Assembly: GCA_000963575.1 (NCBI GenBank)
Contig: CP011077.1
Span: forward strand, 3,596,001 to 3,660,000
Length of the DNA: 64,000 bases
Origin: Klebsiella michiganensis
GTDB taxonomy: Bacteria > Pseudomonadota > Gammaproteobacteria > Enterobacterales > Enterobacteriaceae
Reading direction: 5' to 3'
Shown: positions 36,729 through 48,146 of the stretch, in pieces
Position numbering within the stretch: position 1 is the stretch's first letter
How the letters are laid out: each line of letters begins with the position of its first letter
Translations under genes and position numbers: made by a program
The notes under the pieces: generated by a model
The model's database searches: none
What the model saw: the letters and a program-made list of their open reading frames with translations, nothing else
Told to the model about the DNA's origin: nothing

Positions 36729-39700
36729 GGCAGGCTGGTCGGCGGCAGCAAGCCGCCGTTTTTGCCTAAGTCGCGCTTCACTTCCGTCAGCTCATCGCCC
36801 TTTTCATTGTGCAGATGCACTTCAAGCTGGTTGAAGGCGATGTTGATATTGTTTTCCCGGCACAGTCTGTCGATGGCGCGGTTCAGCTCATCCACAGTGA
36901 TGCTGCGGTCGCGCAGTTCACGAACATACAGGCGCAGTTCGTGGTCAAGCGTGCTGGCACCAAACGTCGTGAAATAGACCGCAGGCTCAGGATCATGCAT
37001 AACCCGCGGGTGCTCCATTGCCGCCTTCAGCAGGATCTCTTTCACTTTATCGAGATCGGATCCATACGCCACGCCGAGCTTGATAACCACGCGGGTGATG
37101 GTGTCCGTCAGCGACCAGTTGATCAACCGTTCGGTCACAAACGCTTTGTTCGGGATGATCACTTCTTTACGGTCAAAGTCGGTGATCGTCGTCGCGCGAA
37201 TGCGGATCTTGCTGACGCTGCCTGAGAACGTCCCGATGGTGACGGTATCGCCGATACGTACCGGGCGTTCGAACAGGATGATCAGGCCGGAGACGAAGTT
37301 ACCGAAGATCTCCTGCAGGCCAAAGCCCAGGCCAACCGACAACGCCGCCGCCAGCCACTGCAGTTTGTCCCACGATACCCCCAGCGAACCAAACACCGTC
37401 ATCGCCCCAATCACGATGATGGCATAGTTGAGGATAGTGGTGATGGCATAGGAAGCGCCCTGGCGCATTTTCAGCCGCGACAGGACCAGCACTTCAAGCA
37501 GGCCCGGCAAGTTTCGAATCAGCGCCCAGGCGACCATCGCGGCCACCAGCGCAAACAGGATGCTGCCCATGGTGACGTTTTTCATCACCGTGGCGCCCGC
37601 TTCGCTGCCGGTGTAGTGCCACAGCACGATGCTGTCGAGATAGGCAAAGACGGTAATTAAATCAGACCAAATGGCGTAAAACACTACGCCGAACAGGGCG
37701 AACATCAGCAGCATGGTTAATCGCATGGTCTGCTGGTTGATCTGATCCAGCGCCAGCGGCGGCTCTTCGACTGGCTCCGCACCCTCCGCACCCTCTTTAA
37801 CCATATTCTGGCGGCGAGCCAGCGCACGGCGGTAGGCAATACGGCGCGCCGCAACGCTCAGGCCACGGATCACCGTCTGGTGGATCAGGTTCCAGATAAT
37901 CACCAGGTAAACCGTGTCTATCCAGCGGTTAGCGAGACGCAGCGTGGTATAGAAATAACCCGTTGCCGTCAGTACCAGCAGCGCTACCGGCACAATAGAG
38001 AGCACCGTGATGGTCAACAGACGCATCGGATGGGACTCTTTATCACGCCAGTTGTCGCGGCACATCGGGATAATCAGGGCGGTGATCAGCAGCAGGTTAA
38101 GGAAAATCATAAACTGCCCGAGCACATCGTCCATCAGGTGCAGCGGCGAGAGCTCACCCACGACGGACCAGAACAGTAGCGGCAGCAAAGCAAAGCTGAT
38201 GCGCACAATCTGGCGGCGATAATGGCGGGTCAGGTGCTCCGGCATGTTAAACCAGATCACCGCCAGGCCACGGCTGGTCAGAATTCGCCAGGCCATGCCA
38301 AACACTAGCCAGAACAGCGCCAGCTCTTTGGCAAACGCCCACAGCAGTTCGCTGATGTTGAGCTGCATAAACAGCAACACCAGCCCCACCGAGAGAATGG
38401 CCATGGTCAGCGGCAGCACTTTCAGGAAGTTAAGCAAAATCGCTTTGGGCGTATTGAGCTGGGTGTCCGTGCGCAGTTGCCCGACTTCCGACGCCAGCTT
38501 AGCCAGCTGCTTGTCTATCCATTGGTAACGCCAGCGCAGCAGACCGGCCAGCAGCATCAGCGGCAGCGCGGTGAACAGGGACATAAACAGCCCGTCCAGC
38601 ACTTTGTGCCAGCTGATATCCAGCTTCATGCCTTTGATTTGGTCGTGCAGCGCGCCCGGGAAGGATTTAATCCATTCCCAATTCATCGGCTTGTTACTGT
38701 TAACCCAAAAGATTTGCTGGGTCAGCATTTTCTGCAGGCTGGTGCTGACGCTCATCAGCTGCTGCTGGTTAATTTGCAGGTTAATCGCCATCATCAGCTG
38801 ATTGCCCAGCTGCTTGTTAAGCTGGTCCAGAAGCTCGCGGCGCATGTCCACCACCTGCATCAGCGCATCGTGAACTTCGTCGTTAACCTCGTTTTTATGA
38901 CCTTCAACAATCTTGTCAACGTAGCTGTCGCTTTGGAACAGAGCATCACGCTGCTGGTTGATGTCGAACTGCTCCAGGCGCAGGTCGGCAATGCGGTTGG
39001 TGAGGTCTTCCAGGTCGTCGGCAGACGGCAGCGTTTGCTGCTGCTGATACAGAATTCGGGACAGCAAGAGGCTGCCCTTCAGTACCGAGATTTGTTCTTT
39101 CAGGTTGCGCTCGGACTGCAACGCGCGATCGAGCCAGTTTTTGACGCGGATATTACGCTGAACCAGCTCGTTCCCACTTTGGGTGGCGTTAATCAGGCGC
39201 TGGCTGAGCTGGTGGTTGACGTCCAGCTCCTGGCGCACCAGCGGGTTATTCTGCACCGCGCTGGCATCAGCGTCGTCCGGCGTGACGGCTTCCTGAGCCG
39301 TTTTTTCCGTCAGGGTTAAGCGTTTGCTGTTAACCGCTTCCTGCAGCAACTGAAGCGTATGCTCGAGCTGGCCGATATTGGCGTTGGTGTAGTCACGCTG
39401 TTTTTGCAGCGCATCCTGCAAGACGGTGTTGCCTTCCAGACTTTTACGCTGCTGTTCAATTTGGGTATTCAGCAGCGCCTGCTGCACCAGCAGCAAGTTT
39501 TGTTGGCTTGGGCGCAGAGTGGCTTCACCCGGCGTGGTGCCGTTCAGCCTGTTACGCACCTGCAGCAACTGCTGGGAGGCGCTGTACATGGCATTCTGCA
39601 CGCGCTCGGGTTGAGTTTGCAGCGAAACCAGCTGGCTGTTCAGCGTGGATAAATCGTTGTTGGCCGACTGCAGTTGATCCAGCACGCTGGTCAGCCGGGT

Positions 39701-40105
39701 TTCCAGCTGGCGCAGAGAAAGCGAGCCCAGCGTTTTACGTGTAGCTTCGTCATCGGCTGGCGTACTCAGTGAATTCAGCGCGTCGGTCGCCTGCTTTAGC
39801 TTATCGGGGGCCTGGGCAACCGTGGTTTTAAGCTGCGCCGTCTCTTGCTTCACGCGGTCGAGCTTGTCCAGCATCTCAAGCGTTTCGGTGAGATCTTTTT
39901 GGGTGAGCTTATCGTCAGGGGTCAGCGTTTTTTGCTTGTTCAGCGTGTCCAGCTGCGACTGCACCTCCGCCCTGGCAGGCAGATCGCCATTACTTTGCGC
40001 CGCCTGAGCCACGGAAAAAGGCAGCAGGACGGAAACCAATAAAAACAGGAAAAGAATGAATGCGGAACGGGAAGTCCGCGACAGAGCGTTGTGCTGCGTA
40101 GTCAT
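36725..40105 (-). CDS. mscK: potassium-dependent mechanosensitive channel MscK
   Basis: An 1126-residue MscS-type channel. It starts at MTTQHN (40105), followed by a signal peptide ending AQA; the frame runs 40 codons further upstream without family similarity. Residues about 35-480 form a periplasmic, Gln/Leu-rich coiled-coil domain, then about ten membrane helices (about 490-910). The MscS pore and beta domain comprise the [20 protein letters not shown] pore helix, [16 protein letters not shown] and [11 protein letters not shown], followed by the cytoplasmic vestibule and a charged tail. It opens on membrane tension and is gated by external K+. E. coli MscK has 1120 residues. Confidence 0.96.
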   Translation of the reverse strand: MTTQHNALSRTSRSAFILFLFLLVSVLLPFSVAQAAQSNGDLPARAEVQSQLDTLNKQKTLTPDDKLTQKDLTETLEMLDKLDRVKQETAQLKTTVAQAPDKLKQATDALNSLSTPADDEATRKTLGSLSLRQLETRLTSVLDQLQSANNDLSTLNSQLVSLQTQPERVQNAMYSASQQLLQVRNRLNGTTPGEATLRPSQQNLLLVQQALLNTQIEQQRKSLEGNTVLQDALQKQRDYTNANIGQLEHTLQLLQEAVNSKRLTLTEKTAQEAVTPDDADASAVQNNPLVRQELDVNHQLSQRLINATQSGNELVQRNIRVKNWLDRALQSERNLKEQISVLKGSLLLSRILYQQQQTLPSADDLEDLTNRIADLRLEQFDINQQRDALFQSDSYVDKIVEGHKNEVNDEVHDALMQVVDMRRELLDQLNKQLGNQLMMAINLQINQQQLMSVSTSLQKMLTQQIFWVNSNKPMNWEWIKSFPGALHDQIKGMKLDISWHKVLDGLFMSLFTALPLMLLAGLLRWRYQWIDKQLAKLASEVGQLRTDTQLNTPKAILLNFLKVLPLTMAILSVGLVLLFMQLNISELLWAFAKELALFWLVFGMAWRILTSRGLAVIWFNMPEHLTRHYRRQIVRISFALLPLLFWSVVGELSPLHLMDDVLGQFMIFLNLLLITALIIPMCRDNWRDKESHPMRLLTITVLSIVPVALLVLTATGYFYTTLRLANRWIDTVYLVIIWNLIHQTVIRGLSVAARRIAYRRALARRQNMVKEGAEGAEPVEEPPLALDQINQQTMRLTMLLMFALFGVVFYAIWSDLITVFAYLDSIVLWHYTGSEAGATVMKNVTMGSILFALVAAMVAWALIRNLPGLLEVLVLSRLKMRQGASYAITTILNYAIIVIGAMTVFGSLGVSWDKLQWLAAALSVGLGFGLQEIFGNFVSGLIILFERPVRIGDTVTIGTFSGSVSKIRIRATTITDFDRKEVIIPNKAFVTERLINWSLTDTITRVVIKLGVAYGSDLDKVKEILLKAAMEHPRVMHDPEPAVYFTTFGASTLDHELRLYVRELRDRSITVDELNRAIDRLCRENNINIAFNQLEVHLHNEKGDELTEVKRDLGKNGGLLPPTSLP

Positions 40106-40255
40106 GGTTGAGTAATTACGGTGCCGCGCATGTAAGTGCCAGCTAAAAGTAAAAGGCCACGGAAGACGCGCAGAATAGCACGGCTTCAGGGCGCAGAATA
40201 GCAATCGCCCTCGGAGGAATCTCAAATGATTTATCGGGTGAACGGCGGCCGAGAA

Positions 40256-40894
40256 TTACGCCGATTTATTCAGCGTTGGGCTGAGCTGGAACATCTCCAG
40301 CAGGATGGCGATAAAGTCTGGTGCTTTAGCATGTAAATCAAAGGTTTCTGGTGCAACCAGCCAGTTTTCAATCAGGCCAGTAATGTAGCTACGCATCAGC
40401 GTGACGGCGAGGGAAAGGCGCAGACTCGCAGGCAGCTTTCCGGCGTCGATACAGCGCTGCAAAGCGGCTTCAATACGTTCGTTGCCTTCCATATAAAGCG
40501 TGCGTCTGGCCTGCTGCAAAACCTCAAGCTCGCCCACAAACTCGCACTTGTGGAAAATGATTTCCGTCATTAAGCGACGGCGCTCTTCTGTCACCGTTGC
40601 CTGTAATATATAAATGAGTAATTCTCTTGTCACAGACAGTGGATCGTCTGGATATTTTGCCCGATACTCAATCTCTAAGTCACCAATACTGGATTCGGTT
40701 AGCTCCCAGATCTCACTAAACAATTCCGACTTATTTTTGAAATGCCAGTAAATCGCACCACGTGTTACCCCGGCAGCCTGCGCGATATCCGCGAGCGAAG
40801 TCGCAGAGACGCCCTGCTGTGAAAACAGGCGAATCGCAACGTCGAGGATGTGCTGGCGGGTTTCAAGCGCCTGAGCTTTGGTTTTTCGTGCCAT
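40256..40894 (-). CDS. acrR: TetR-family repressor AcrR
   Basis: A 212-residue repressor of acrAB, three residues shorter than in E. coli. The N-terminal TetR HTH is [20 protein letters not shown] within [20 protein letters not shown]; the C-terminal ligand pocket domain (about 60-212) binds dyes, bile compounds and drugs and then releases DNA. It is divergent from acrA and the operator lies between the two starts. No truncation or frameshift, which are common causes of efflux overexpression, is seen. Confidence 0.97.
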   Translation of the reverse strand: MARKTKAQALETRQHILDVAIRLFSQQGVSATSLADIAQAAGVTRGAIYWHFKNKSELFSEIWELTESSIGDLEIEYRAKYPDDPLSVTRELLIYILQATVTEERRRLMTEIIFHKCEFVGELEVLQQARRTLYMEGNERIEAALQRCIDAGKLPASLRLSLAVTLMRSYITGLIENWLVAPETFDLHAKAPDFIAILLEMFQLSPTLNKSA

Positions 40895-40922
40895 AAGTGG
40901 GTGAATTTACTTTAGTCAGATT

Positions 40923-40946
40923 TACATACATTTGTGAACGTATGTA
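40923..40946. promoter_or_regulatory. AcrR operator
   Basis: The 24-base inverted repeat TACATACATTT / ...ACGTATGTA matches the E. coli AcrR operator except for one base in the right arm (ACGTATGTA for ATGTATGTA). It lies between acrR and acrA and overlaps both promoters. Confidence 0.92.
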
Positions 40947-40948
40947 CC

Positions 40949-40970
40949 ATAGCACGACGATAATATAAAC
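40949..40970 (+). promoter_or_regulatory. marbox (MarA/SoxS/Rob site) of acrAB
   Basis: ATAGCACGACGATAATATAAAC follows the marbox pattern GCAC, seven-base spacer, YAAA-type end. It is identical, as I recall, to the E. coli acrAB marbox. It links acrAB to the mar/sox/rob regulon. Confidence 0.85.
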
Positions 40971-41037
40971 GCAGCAATGGGTTTGTGGACATTTGATCCA
41001 TTGAACAACTTTGAAATCGGACACTCGAGGTTTACAT

Positions 41038-42237
41038 ATGAACAAAAACAGAGGGTTTACGCCTCTGGCGGCCGTTCTGATGCTCTCAGGCAGCTTAGCG
41101 CTTACAGGATGTAACGAGAAAGAGACCCAGCAGAGTGCGCCGCACGCCCCGGAAGTGGGTGTAGTGACTCTGAAAAGCGCGCCATTACAGATTACTACTG
41201 AGCTTCCAGGACGCACCAACGCCTTCCGCATCGCAGAAGTTCGTCCTCAGGTTAGCGGCATTATTCTGAAGCGTAACTTTACCGAAGGTAGCGACATTCA
41301 GGCTGGTGTTTCGCTGTATCAGATCGATCCTGCAACCTATCAGGCTGCGTACGACAGCGCGAAAGGCGACCTGGCGAAAGCCCAGTCCAGCGCGAATCTC
41401 GCCCAGCTGACGGTCAAACGTTATCAGAAACTGCTGGGTACCAAGTACATCAGCCAGTCTGACTACGACACGGCTGCAGCCACCGCACAGCAGGCAAACG
41501 CTGACGTCGTCGCAGCAAAAGCCGCTGTTGAAACTGCACGTATCAACCTGGCGTACACCAAAGTGACCTCGCCTATCAGCGGCCGCATCGGGAAATCCGC
41601 GGTCACCGAAGGTGCTCTGGTCACCAGCGGGCAAACCACGGCCCTCGCCACCGTCCAGCAGCTTGACCCTATCTACGTGGATGTGACCCAGTCCAGCGAT
41701 GATTTCCTGCGCCTTAAGCAGGAGCTGGCAGACGGCAAGCTGAAACAGGAAAACGGTAAAGCCAAGGTCCAACTGATGATGAACAACGGTGTCGCCTATC
41801 CTCAGGAAGGCTCGCTGGAATTCTCTGAAGTGACCGTTGACCAGACCACCGGGTCTATCACCCTGCGCGCAATCTTCCCTAACCCGGACAAAACCCTGCT
41901 GCCAGGGATGTTTGTTCGCGCCAAGCTGGAAGAAGGCGTTAACCCGAATGCCATCCTGGTTCCGCAGCAGGGGGTCACTCGTACTCCACGCGGCGATGCC
42001 TCCGCGATGGTCGTTGGGAAGGACGACAAAGTTGAAGTTCGCCAGCTGCAAACCAGCCAGGCGATCGGCGACAAATGGCTGGTTACCGATGGGTTACAAA
42101 CAGGCGATCGCGTGATTGTTACCGGCCTACAGAAAGTAAAACCGGGTGTTCAGGTAAAAGCGCAGGAAGTTGCGGAAGACAATAAAGGCCAACAGCAACC
42201 CGCCGCAGGCGCGCAGTCAGAACAACCGAAGTCTTAA
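41038..42237 (+). CDS. acrA: multidrug efflux periplasmic adaptor AcrA
   Basis: A 399-residue lipoprotein adaptor that joins AcrB to TolC. The start MNKNRGFTPL at 41038 matches E. coli; the lipobox LTGC puts Cys25 at the mature N-terminus. Then follow lipoyl half-motifs around a coiled-coil hairpin (about 95-170), a beta-barrel domain and a membrane-proximal domain ending in a Gln/Pro-rich tail. It is preceded by a GAGG element eight bases upstream and followed by acrB after 22 bases. Confidence 0.97.
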   Translation: MNKNRGFTPLAAVLMLSGSLALTGCNEKETQQSAPHAPEVGVVTLKSAPLQITTELPGRTNAFRIAEVRPQVSGIILKRNFTEGSDIQAGVSLYQIDPATYQAAYDSAKGDLAKAQSSANLAQLTVKRYQKLLGTKYISQSDYDTAAATAQQANADVVAAKAAVETARINLAYTKVTSPISGRIGKSAVTEGALVTSGQTTALATVQQLDPIYVDVTQSSDDFLRLKQELADGKLKQENGKAKVQLMMNNGVAYPQEGSLEFSEVTVDQTTGSITLRAIFPNPDKTLLPGMFVRAKLEEGVNPNAILVPQQGVTRTPRGDASAMVVGKDDKVEVRQLQTSQAIGDKWLVTDGLQTGDRVIVTGLQKVKPGVQVKAQEVAEDNKGQQQPAAGAQSEQPKS

Positions 42238-42259
42238 CTCAAACAGGAGCCGTTAAGAC

Positions 42260-45200
42260 ATGTCTAAGTTTTTTATCGATCGCCCCATCTTTGCCTGGGT
42301 AATCGCCATCATCATTATGTTGGCGGGTGCGCTTGCGATCATGAAATTGCCTATCGCGCAGTATCCAACGATCGCGCCACCGGCCATTCAGATCTCGGCA
42401 AACTACCCGGGTGCAGATGCGAAAACGGTACAGGATTCAGTAACCCAGGTTATCGAACAGAATATGAACGGTATCGATGGCCTGTTATACATGTCCTCTA
42501 CCAGTGATTCCTCTGGTACCGTTCAAATCACCATTACCTTCGACTCCGGCACTGATGCCGACATCGCCCAGGTTCAGGTGCAGAACAAACTGCAGCTGGC
42601 AATGCCGCTGCTGCCACAGGAAGTACAGCAGCAAGGGGTTAGCGTCGAGAAGTCCTCAAGCAGCTTCCTGATGGTGCTCGGTATGATCAGTACCGACGGT
42701 TCCATGAACCAGCAGGATATTGCGGACTACGTTGGCGCAACCATTAAAGATCCGGTCAGCCGTACCCACGGTGTAGGTGACGTTCAGCTGTTTGGTGCTC
42801 AGTACGCGATGCGTATCTGGATGGATCCGAACAAACTCAACAACTACCAGCTAACGCCGGTGGATGTGATTAACGCTATCAAGGCGCAGAACGCCCAGGT
42901 AGCAGCAGGCCAGCTCGGCGGGACACCACCGGTCAAAGGCCAGCAGTTGAACGCCTCCATCATTGCGCAAACCCGCCTGAAATCGGCAGAAGAGTTCAGT
43001 AAAATCCTGATGAAAGTGAATCAGGATGGGTCTCGCGTACTGCTGAAAGACGTGGCAAAAGTTGAGCTCGGCGGCGAAAGCTATGACGTTATCGCCCGCT
43101 ATAACGGCCAGCCTGCTGCCGGTCTGGGTGTCAAACTGGCTACCGGTGCGAACGCCCTGGATACCGCCGAGGCGGTCCGTGCCACCGTTGAAAAACTTCA
43201 GCCTTACTTCCCGGCGGGCCTGAAGGTTGTGTACCCGTACGACACCACACCGTTCGTTAAAATCTCTATTAACGAAGTGGTGAAAACGCTGGTCGAAGCT
43301 ATCGTGCTGGTGTTCCTGGTTATGTATCTGTTCCTGCAGAACTTCCGGGCAACGCTGATTCCAACCATCGCGGTACCGGTGGTACTGCTGGGCACATTCG
43401 CTATCCTTGCCGCCTTTGGCTACTCGATAAACACCCTGACGATGTTCGGCATGGTGCTGGCGATAGGCCTGTTGGTGGATGACGCCATCGTTGTGGTTGA
43501 GAACGTCGAGCGCGTGATGGTGGAAGATGGTCTGCCACCGAAGGAAGCCACGCGCAAATCCATGGGCCAGATTCAGGGCGCACTGGTGGGTATCGCGATG
43601 GTACTGTCGGCGGTATTTATTCCGATGGCGTTCTTCGGCGGCTCTACCGGCGCAATCTACCGTCAGTTCTCGATTACCATTGTTTCGGCGATGGTGCTCT
43701 CGGTACTGGTAGCGATGATCCTGACTCCCGCACTCTGTGCAACCATGCTTAAGCCAATCCCGAAAGGTCATCATGATGACAAGAAAGGATTCTTCGGCTG
43801 GTTCAACAGAATGTTCGAGAAGAGCACGCACCACTACACCGACAGCGTCGGTAACATTCTGCGCAGCACCGGCCGCTATCTGGTTGTGTATTTGCTGATT
43901 GTGGTCGGCATGGCGGTTCTGTTTGTTCGTCTGCCAAGCTCGTTCCTGCCTGACGAGGACCAGGGCGTACTGTTAGCCATGGCGCAATTGCCAGCGGGTG
44001 CAACCCAGGAACGTACGCAGAAAGTGCTGGATGAAGTCACGGATTACTTCCTGACAAAAGAGAAAGCGAACGTTAACTCGGTATTTACCGTTAACGGCTT
44101 TGGCTTCTCCGGTCGTGGTCAGAACACCGGCCTGGCGTTCGTTTCGCTAAAAGACTGGAGTGAACGTTCAGGGGAAGAAAACAAGGTTCCGGCCATTGCG
44201 GGCCGAGCCATGGGTACGTTCTCGCAGATTAAAGATGCGATGGTCTTTGCCTTTAACCTGCCGGCGATTGTCGAGCTGGGTACCGCTACCGGCTTTGACT
44301 TCCAGCTGATTGATCAGGCAAACCTTGGCCACGAGCAGCTCACCCAGGCTCGTAACCAGCTGTTCGGTATGATTGCCCAACACCCTGACCTACTGGTTGG
44401 CGTGCGCCCGAACGGCCTGGAAGATACGCCGCAGTTTAAAATCGACATCGATCAGGAAAAAGCACAGGCGCTGGGGGTCTCCATCAGCGATATCAACACC
44501 ACGCTGGGTGCGGCCTGGGGCGGTAGCTACGTCAATGACTTTATTGACCGTGGCCGCGTGAAGAAAGTGTATGTGATGGCCGAAGCGCCATACCGTATGC
44601 TGCCAAGCGATATCGGTAACTGGTACGTGCGTGGCTCTTCCGGACAGATGGTACCATTCTCCGCGTTCTCTACCTCGCGCTGGGAATACGGTTCACCGCG
44701 TCTGGAACGTTACAACGGCTTGCCATCCATGGAAATTCTTGGCCAGGCCGCACCGGGTAAAAGTACCGGTGAAGCCATGGACATGATGGAGCAACTGGCG
44801 GCGAAACTGCCAACCGGCATTGGCTTTGACTGGACGGGCATGTCTTACCAGGAACGTCTGTCCGGTAACCAGGCCCCTGCCCTGTACGCCATCTCGCTGA
44901 TTGTTGTATTCCTGTGTCTGGCGGCGTTGTATGAAAGCTGGTCAATTCCGTTCTCCGTCATGCTGGTTGTTCCGCTTGGCGTATTCGGTGCCCTGCTGGC
45001 CGCAACAATGCGTGGCCTCACCAACGACGTTTACTTCCAGGTTGGCCTGTTAACAACCATTGGCCTGTCGGCGAAGAACGCGATACTTATCGTTGAATTC
45101 GCCAAAGATCTAATGGAGAAAGAAGGCAAAGGCCTGATAGAAGCGACGCTGGAAGCCGTGCGTATGCGTCTGCGTCCAATTCTGATGACCTCTCTGGCGT

Positions 45201-45409
45201 TTATCCTTGGGGTAATGCCGCTGGTTATCAGTACCGGTGCGGGCAGTGGCGCACAGAACGCCGTAGGTACCGGTGTAATGGGCGGGATGGTGACCGCGAC
45301 CGTGCTGGCTATCTTCTTCGTACCGGTGTTCTTCGTGGTGGTACGCCGCCGCTTCAGCCGTAAGAGTGAAGATATTGAACATGCGCACGCGGTAGAACAT
45401 CACCAGTAA
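42260..45409 (+). CDS. acrB: RND multidrug efflux pump AcrB
   Basis: A 1049-residue proton-driven pump, the length of E. coli AcrB, acting as a trimer in the inner membrane. It starts [20 protein letters not shown]. The proton relay Asp pair is in [17 protein letters not shown] (407-408), with the conserved Lys and Arg in [18 protein letters not shown] and [16 protein letters not shown]. Two large periplasmic loops hold the porter domain, and the tail is His-rich (AHAVEHHQ). Substrates are detergents, dyes and many antibiotics. It ends with a strong terminator. Confidence 0.98.
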   Translation: MSKFFIDRPIFAWVIAIIIMLAGALAIMKLPIAQYPTIAPPAIQISANYPGADAKTVQDSVTQVIEQNMNGIDGLLYMSSTSDSSGTVQITITFDSGTDADIAQVQVQNKLQLAMPLLPQEVQQQGVSVEKSSSSFLMVLGMISTDGSMNQQDIADYVGATIKDPVSRTHGVGDVQLFGAQYAMRIWMDPNKLNNYQLTPVDVINAIKAQNAQVAAGQLGGTPPVKGQQLNASIIAQTRLKSAEEFSKILMKVNQDGSRVLLKDVAKVELGGESYDVIARYNGQPAAGLGVKLATGANALDTAEAVRATVEKLQPYFPAGLKVVYPYDTTPFVKISINEVVKTLVEAIVLVFLVMYLFLQNFRATLIPTIAVPVVLLGTFAILAAFGYSINTLTMFGMVLAIGLLVDDAIVVVENVERVMVEDGLPPKEATRKSMGQIQGALVGIAMVLSAVFIPMAFFGGSTGAIYRQFSITIVSAMVLSVLVAMILTPALCATMLKPIPKGHHDDKKGFFGWFNRMFEKSTHHYTDSVGNILRSTGRYLVVYLLIVVGMAVLFVRLPSSFLPDEDQGVLLAMAQLPAGATQERTQKVLDEVTDYFLTKEKANVNSVFTVNGFGFSGRGQNTGLAFVSLKDWSERSGEENKVPAIAGRAMGTFSQIKDAMVFAFNLPAIVELGTATGFDFQLIDQANLGHEQLTQARNQLFGMIAQHPDLLVGVRPNGLEDTPQFKIDIDQEKAQALGVSISDINTTLGAAWGGSYVNDFIDRGRVKKVYVMAEAPYRMLPSDIGNWYVRGSSGQMVPFSAFSTSRWEYGSPRLERYNGLPSMEILGQAAPGKSTGEAMDMMEQLAAKLPTGIGFDWTGMSYQERLSGNQAPALYAISLIVVFLCLAALYESWSIPFSVMLVVPLGVFGALLAATMRGLTNDVYFQVGLLTTIGLSAKNAILIVEFAKDLMEKEGKGLIEATLEAVRMRLRPILMTSLAFILGVMPLVISTGAGSGAQNAVGTGVMGGMVTATVLAIFFVPVFFVVVRRRFSRKSEDIEHAHAVEHHQ

Positions 45410-45428
45410 GCCGTTCAATCACATAACA

Positions 45429-45454
45429 AAAGGCCGCATAATGCGGCCTTTTTT
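45429..45454 (+). terminator. intrinsic terminator of acrAB
   Basis: AAGGCCGCAT and ATGCGGCCTT form the stem and TTTTTT follows; it starts 20 bases after the acrB stop. Confidence 0.92.
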
Positions 45455-45974
45455 ATGAATATAGAAACCGGTTTCAGTTTGTTTAATTGCGTTTCCTTAA
45501 TTCCGCCTTAACTTCTCTCTCCCGCATTATCTTCAACATAAACATCGTCTCATTTCGGAGAAAATAACGCTTAAATACTCGTTAATCCATGATTAACGAA
45601 ACAACAAAAACCGAAGTATTACATTTATTTGGGAATATTCTTACAAATTAACGCCTGTTTTTTAGCCGGATACAGAATAGTCTTATAGATTGATTAACCG
45701 GCTGAAAGTTATAAATATTACCCATTATGGGTTAATGAATCTCTGACAATTTAAGTTAAAATTCATACTAAAGTTTTAATTCACATTTAGTAACGTATTC
45801 TCCTTTTTTTAACTTAATTGTAATTTTTCGTTAGAGCGGCATGAAATCCAGGCAACATTGATTTATAGTTACAGCACATGTAATAATCGTGGCAACAGTT
45901 CTTCACCTCATCAGGTGTGTCCACCCCAACCCGTTGTGTTTATCATTTGTTTTACCGATAAAGGGGGCAGCACT
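45455..45974. other. AT-rich intergenic region between acrB and tomB
   Basis: About 520 bases rich in A and T, without a gene I can support. The stretch 45690-45860 contains the expected tomB-hha promoter area (for example TTAATTGTAA and AT-runs). Such AT-rich upstream DNA suits H-NS/Hha binding, which would make tomB-hha self-controlled (inference). A 20-codon frame at 45588 has no good ribosome binding site. Confidence 0.5.
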
Positions 45975-46349
45975 ATGGACGAATACTCACCAAAGCGGCA
46001 TGATATCGCGCAGCTTAAGTTCCTCTGTGAGAGTCTGTATCACGATTGTCTGACCAATCTTGGTGAGAGCAATCATGGATGGGTTAATGATCCTACATCG
46101 GCCATTAATCTACAGTTGAATGAATTGATTGAGCACATTGCCGCATCTGCGCTTAATTATAAGATTAAGTATCCAGATGAGAGCAAATTGATTGAACAGA
46201 TTGATGAATACCTGGACGATACTTTCATGCTATTTAGCAATTACGGCATTAATGCACAAGATTTGCAGCGGTGGCGTAAATCGGGGAATCGCTTGTTCAG
46301 ATGTTTCATCAGTGAGAGTCGCGCTAACCCAGTAAGCCACTCGTTCTAA
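45975..46349 (+). CDS. tomB: Hha toxicity modulator TomB
   Basis: A 124-residue cytosolic protein, same length as E. coli TomB (YbaJ). It starts MDEYSPKRHDIAQLKFLCES and keeps ESNHGWVNDPTSAINLQLN and YLDDTFMLFSNYGIN. It counteracts Hha, with which it acts like an antitoxin in biofilm control, and one conserved Cys (FRCF) is thought to be oxidised. The GGGGG element upstream of ATG 45975 fits. It is followed 27 bases later by hha. Confidence 0.95.
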   Translation: MDEYSPKRHDIAQLKFLCESLYHDCLTNLGESNHGWVNDPTSAINLQLNELIEHIAASALNYKIKYPDESKLIEQIDEYLDDTFMLFSNYGINAQDLQRWRKSGNRLFRCFISESRANPVSHSF

Positions 46350-46376
46350 AAATATTAAAATACTTAAGGCGAATTT

Positions 46377-46592
46377 ATGACTACCAAGCTCACCAAGACC
46401 GATTATTTGATGCGTCTTCGACGTTGTCAGACAATTGATACGCTGGAACGCGTAATAGAAAAAAATAAATATGAATTATCAGATAATGAGCTGGCGGTGT
46501 TTTATTCAGCAGCCGATCACCGCCTTGCAGAACTGACGATGAATAAACTGTATGACAAAATCCCACCTTCAGTGTGGAAATTTATTCGCTAA
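46377..46592 (+). CDS. hha: haemolysin expression modulator Hha
   Basis: A 71-residue H-NS partner protein. All but the first few residues match E. coli Hha (72 residues): [40 protein letters not shown] and [15 protein letters not shown]. It mimics the H-NS oligomerisation domain and represses horizontally gained, AT-rich genes. It forms the second gene of tomB-hha. Confidence 0.97.
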   Translation: MTTKLTKTDYLMRLRRCQTIDTLERVIEKNKYELSDNELAVFYSAADHRLAELTMNKLYDKIPPSVWKFIR

Positions 46593-46620
46593 TATAAAAT
46601 TTTATTAAATAATATTTTAA

Positions 46621-46761
46621 ATATCACATTTATCTCCCGTTATTGTCTGGTTTGACTCAGCCGATGTTGCACAGGTTTGGATTAACGCCCGTTATCCAGC
46701 CAGCGAAATACCGCAAGCACTTCTCTACGCTAACCTTGCCACGCTGCAGTCTGTGACGTGA
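46621..46761 (+). other. open stretch between hha and maa, possible gene remnant
   Basis: The 250-base gap between hha and maa contains 46 open codons ending at TGA 46759-46761 whose translation looks protein-like (VIVWFDSADVAQVWINARYP and ASEIPQALLYANLATLQSV). There is no ATG/GTG start with a ribosome binding site at its beginning. It may be the tail of a deleted gene or chance; I recognise no family. Confidence 0.3.
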
Positions 46762-46842
46762 GGTTCATCACGCTCAGGGAAAGATGCCCACTCTTTTCTC
46801 TCGAAATTCAGGTAGCCTTGCTGGCCACTGAAGAGGGAACCG

Positions 46843-47397
46843 ATGATGAGTGAAGAAAAGCGTAAGATGATTGCCGGAGAGCTATACCGGCCCGGAGACG
46901 AAACTCTACAGCGCGAAAGCCACAAAGCACGTCAGCTACTGCATCGCTACAACCAAAGCTCACCGGACGAGCAAGCGTACCGCGATGAGATCCTCGCCGA
47001 GCTGCTCGGCCAGAGCGAAGGGGCTTACATTGAACCTACGTTTCGCTGTGACTACGGCTACAACATCTATCTGGGTAAGAACTTCTACGCCAATTTCGAA
47101 TGTGTCATGCTGGATCCCTGCCCCATTCGCATTGGCGACAACTGTATGCTGGCGCCTGGCGTTCACATTTATACCGCGACCCATCCCCTGGATGCCGAAA
47201 CACGAAATAGCGGCGTTGAACTGGGCAAGCCGGTGACAATTGGCAATAACGTCTGGATTGGTGGGCGAGCGGTTATTAATCCCGGCGTCACCATTGGCGA
47301 TAATGTCGTGGTGGGATCGGGTTCGGTAGTGACCAAAGATGTTCCGGCCAACTGCGTCGTGGCGGGTAATCCTGCACGTATCATCAAGATGCTTTGA
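46843..47397 (+). CDS. maa: maltose O-acetyltransferase
   Basis: A 184-residue left-handed beta-helix acetyltransferase of the LacA/Maa class. The N-terminal Mac domain starts [19 protein letters not shown] and is followed by hexapeptide repeats ([21 protein letters not shown] with the catalytic His, [19 protein letters not shown]). It transfers acetyl from acetyl-CoA to maltose and glucose, probably for detoxification. A GAGGGA element precedes the first of two adjacent ATGs. Confidence 0.95.
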   Translation: MMSEEKRKMIAGELYRPGDETLQRESHKARQLLHRYNQSSPDEQAYRDEILAELLGQSEGAYIEPTFRCDYGYNIYLGKNFYANFECVMLDPCPIRIGDNCMLAPGVHIYTATHPLDAETRNSGVELGKPVTIGNNVWIGGRAVINPGVTIGDNVVVGSGSVVTKDVPANCVVAGNPARIIKML

Positions 47398-47522
47398 AGT
47401 GGCCAGGGCTATTAACTGTTATGGTTATTTTTGGCTTATCTGTTACTTTTTTGCCTGGCCCGTGCTTCTTAAAATAGTCTGGTCATGCGTACAACCGAAA
47501 CAGAGAACTTAGAAGGCACACC

Positions 47523-47999
47523 ATGTCAGAAATTCAGCGCCTGCTTACCAATACCATCGAACATCTGAATGAAACTGAAAAGCGCGATAACCGCCCGCGC
47601 TTCAGTATCAGTTTTATCCGTAAGCATCCCGGATTATTTATCGGCATGTATATCGGTTGGTTTGCCACAATGTGGGTGATGCTGGAATCAGAAACGCTGG
47701 CGGACTCAGTATGGCTGCTTGTCGTGCTGTTCGCGCTGATGAACGCGTTTTTCTTCTTTGACGTTAACCCTCGCTACCGCTACAGCGATATTGACGTCCT
47801 CGACCTGCGGGTTTGCTATAACGGCGAGTGGTACAACACCCGCAACGTGCCCACTGCGCTGATCGATGAAATTCTCAACTCCCCTGGCGTGGACGATGAG
47901 CAAAAATCTTTGCTGCACAAAATGCTGAGCCGCAAAGGGGAACTATCGTTTTATGACGTTTTCTCACTGACCCGCCAGCAGCCTGCAGGTCAGCGATAA
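47523..47999 (+). CDS. ylaC: inner-membrane protein YlaC
   Basis: A 158-residue protein with two adjacent membrane helices (about 40-75: [18 protein letters not shown] and [17 protein letters not shown]) flanked by soluble parts. It matches E. coli YlaC through [44 protein letters not shown] and [14 protein letters not shown]. Function is unknown. In E. coli ylaC is directly next to pdeB (ylaB); here pdeB is about 13.8 kb away. Confidence 0.93.
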   Translation: MSEIQRLLTNTIEHLNETEKRDNRPRFSISFIRKHPGLFIGMYIGWFATMWVMLESETLADSVWLLVVLFALMNAFFFFDVNPRYRYSDIDVLDLRVCYNGEWYNTRNVPTALIDEILNSPGVDDEQKSLLHKMLSRKGELSFYDVFSLTRQQPAGQR

Positions 48000-48002
48000 C
48001 AA

Positions 48003-48143
48003 CTAGCGACGTTTCTTACGTCCCTGAACCGCTTTAAAACGCGGATTAGATTTGCAAATCACATACAGCCGCCCCTTGCGCTTAACAATCTGGCAGTCAG
48101 GGTGGCGCTGTTTTGCACTGCGAAGTGAATTCAATACCTGCAT
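48003..48143 (-). CDS. ykgO: alternative 50S ribosomal protein L36 (zinc-independent, YkgO type)
   Basis: A 46-residue basic protein from ATG 48143: [20 protein letters not shown], then [20 protein letters not shown]. It is the long L36 type with only two Cys, lacking the full Cys-Cys-Cys-His zinc ribbon, as in E. coli YkgO. It replaces the zinc-containing L36 under zinc starvation. It lies three bases after the L31 paralogue and shares its Zur-like control. Confidence 0.95.
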   Translation of the reverse strand: MQVLNSLRSAKQRHPDCQIVKRKGRLYVICKSNPRFKAVQGRKKRR

Positions 48144-48146
48144 TTC

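Noticed and set aside
40106..40225. N-terminal extension of mscK by 40 codons
   Set aside because: The extension is not like the MscK family and would place a long tail before the signal peptide; the ATG at 40105 is followed directly by a signal sequence.
40256..40894. Possible inactivation of acrR, as often found in resistant isolates
   Set aside because: The gene is full length, with intact HTH and ligand domain and an intact operator.
45588..45650. 20-codon frame between acrB and tomB
   Set aside because: No ribosome binding site, AT-rich surroundings and no recognisable sequence; chance is enough to explain it.
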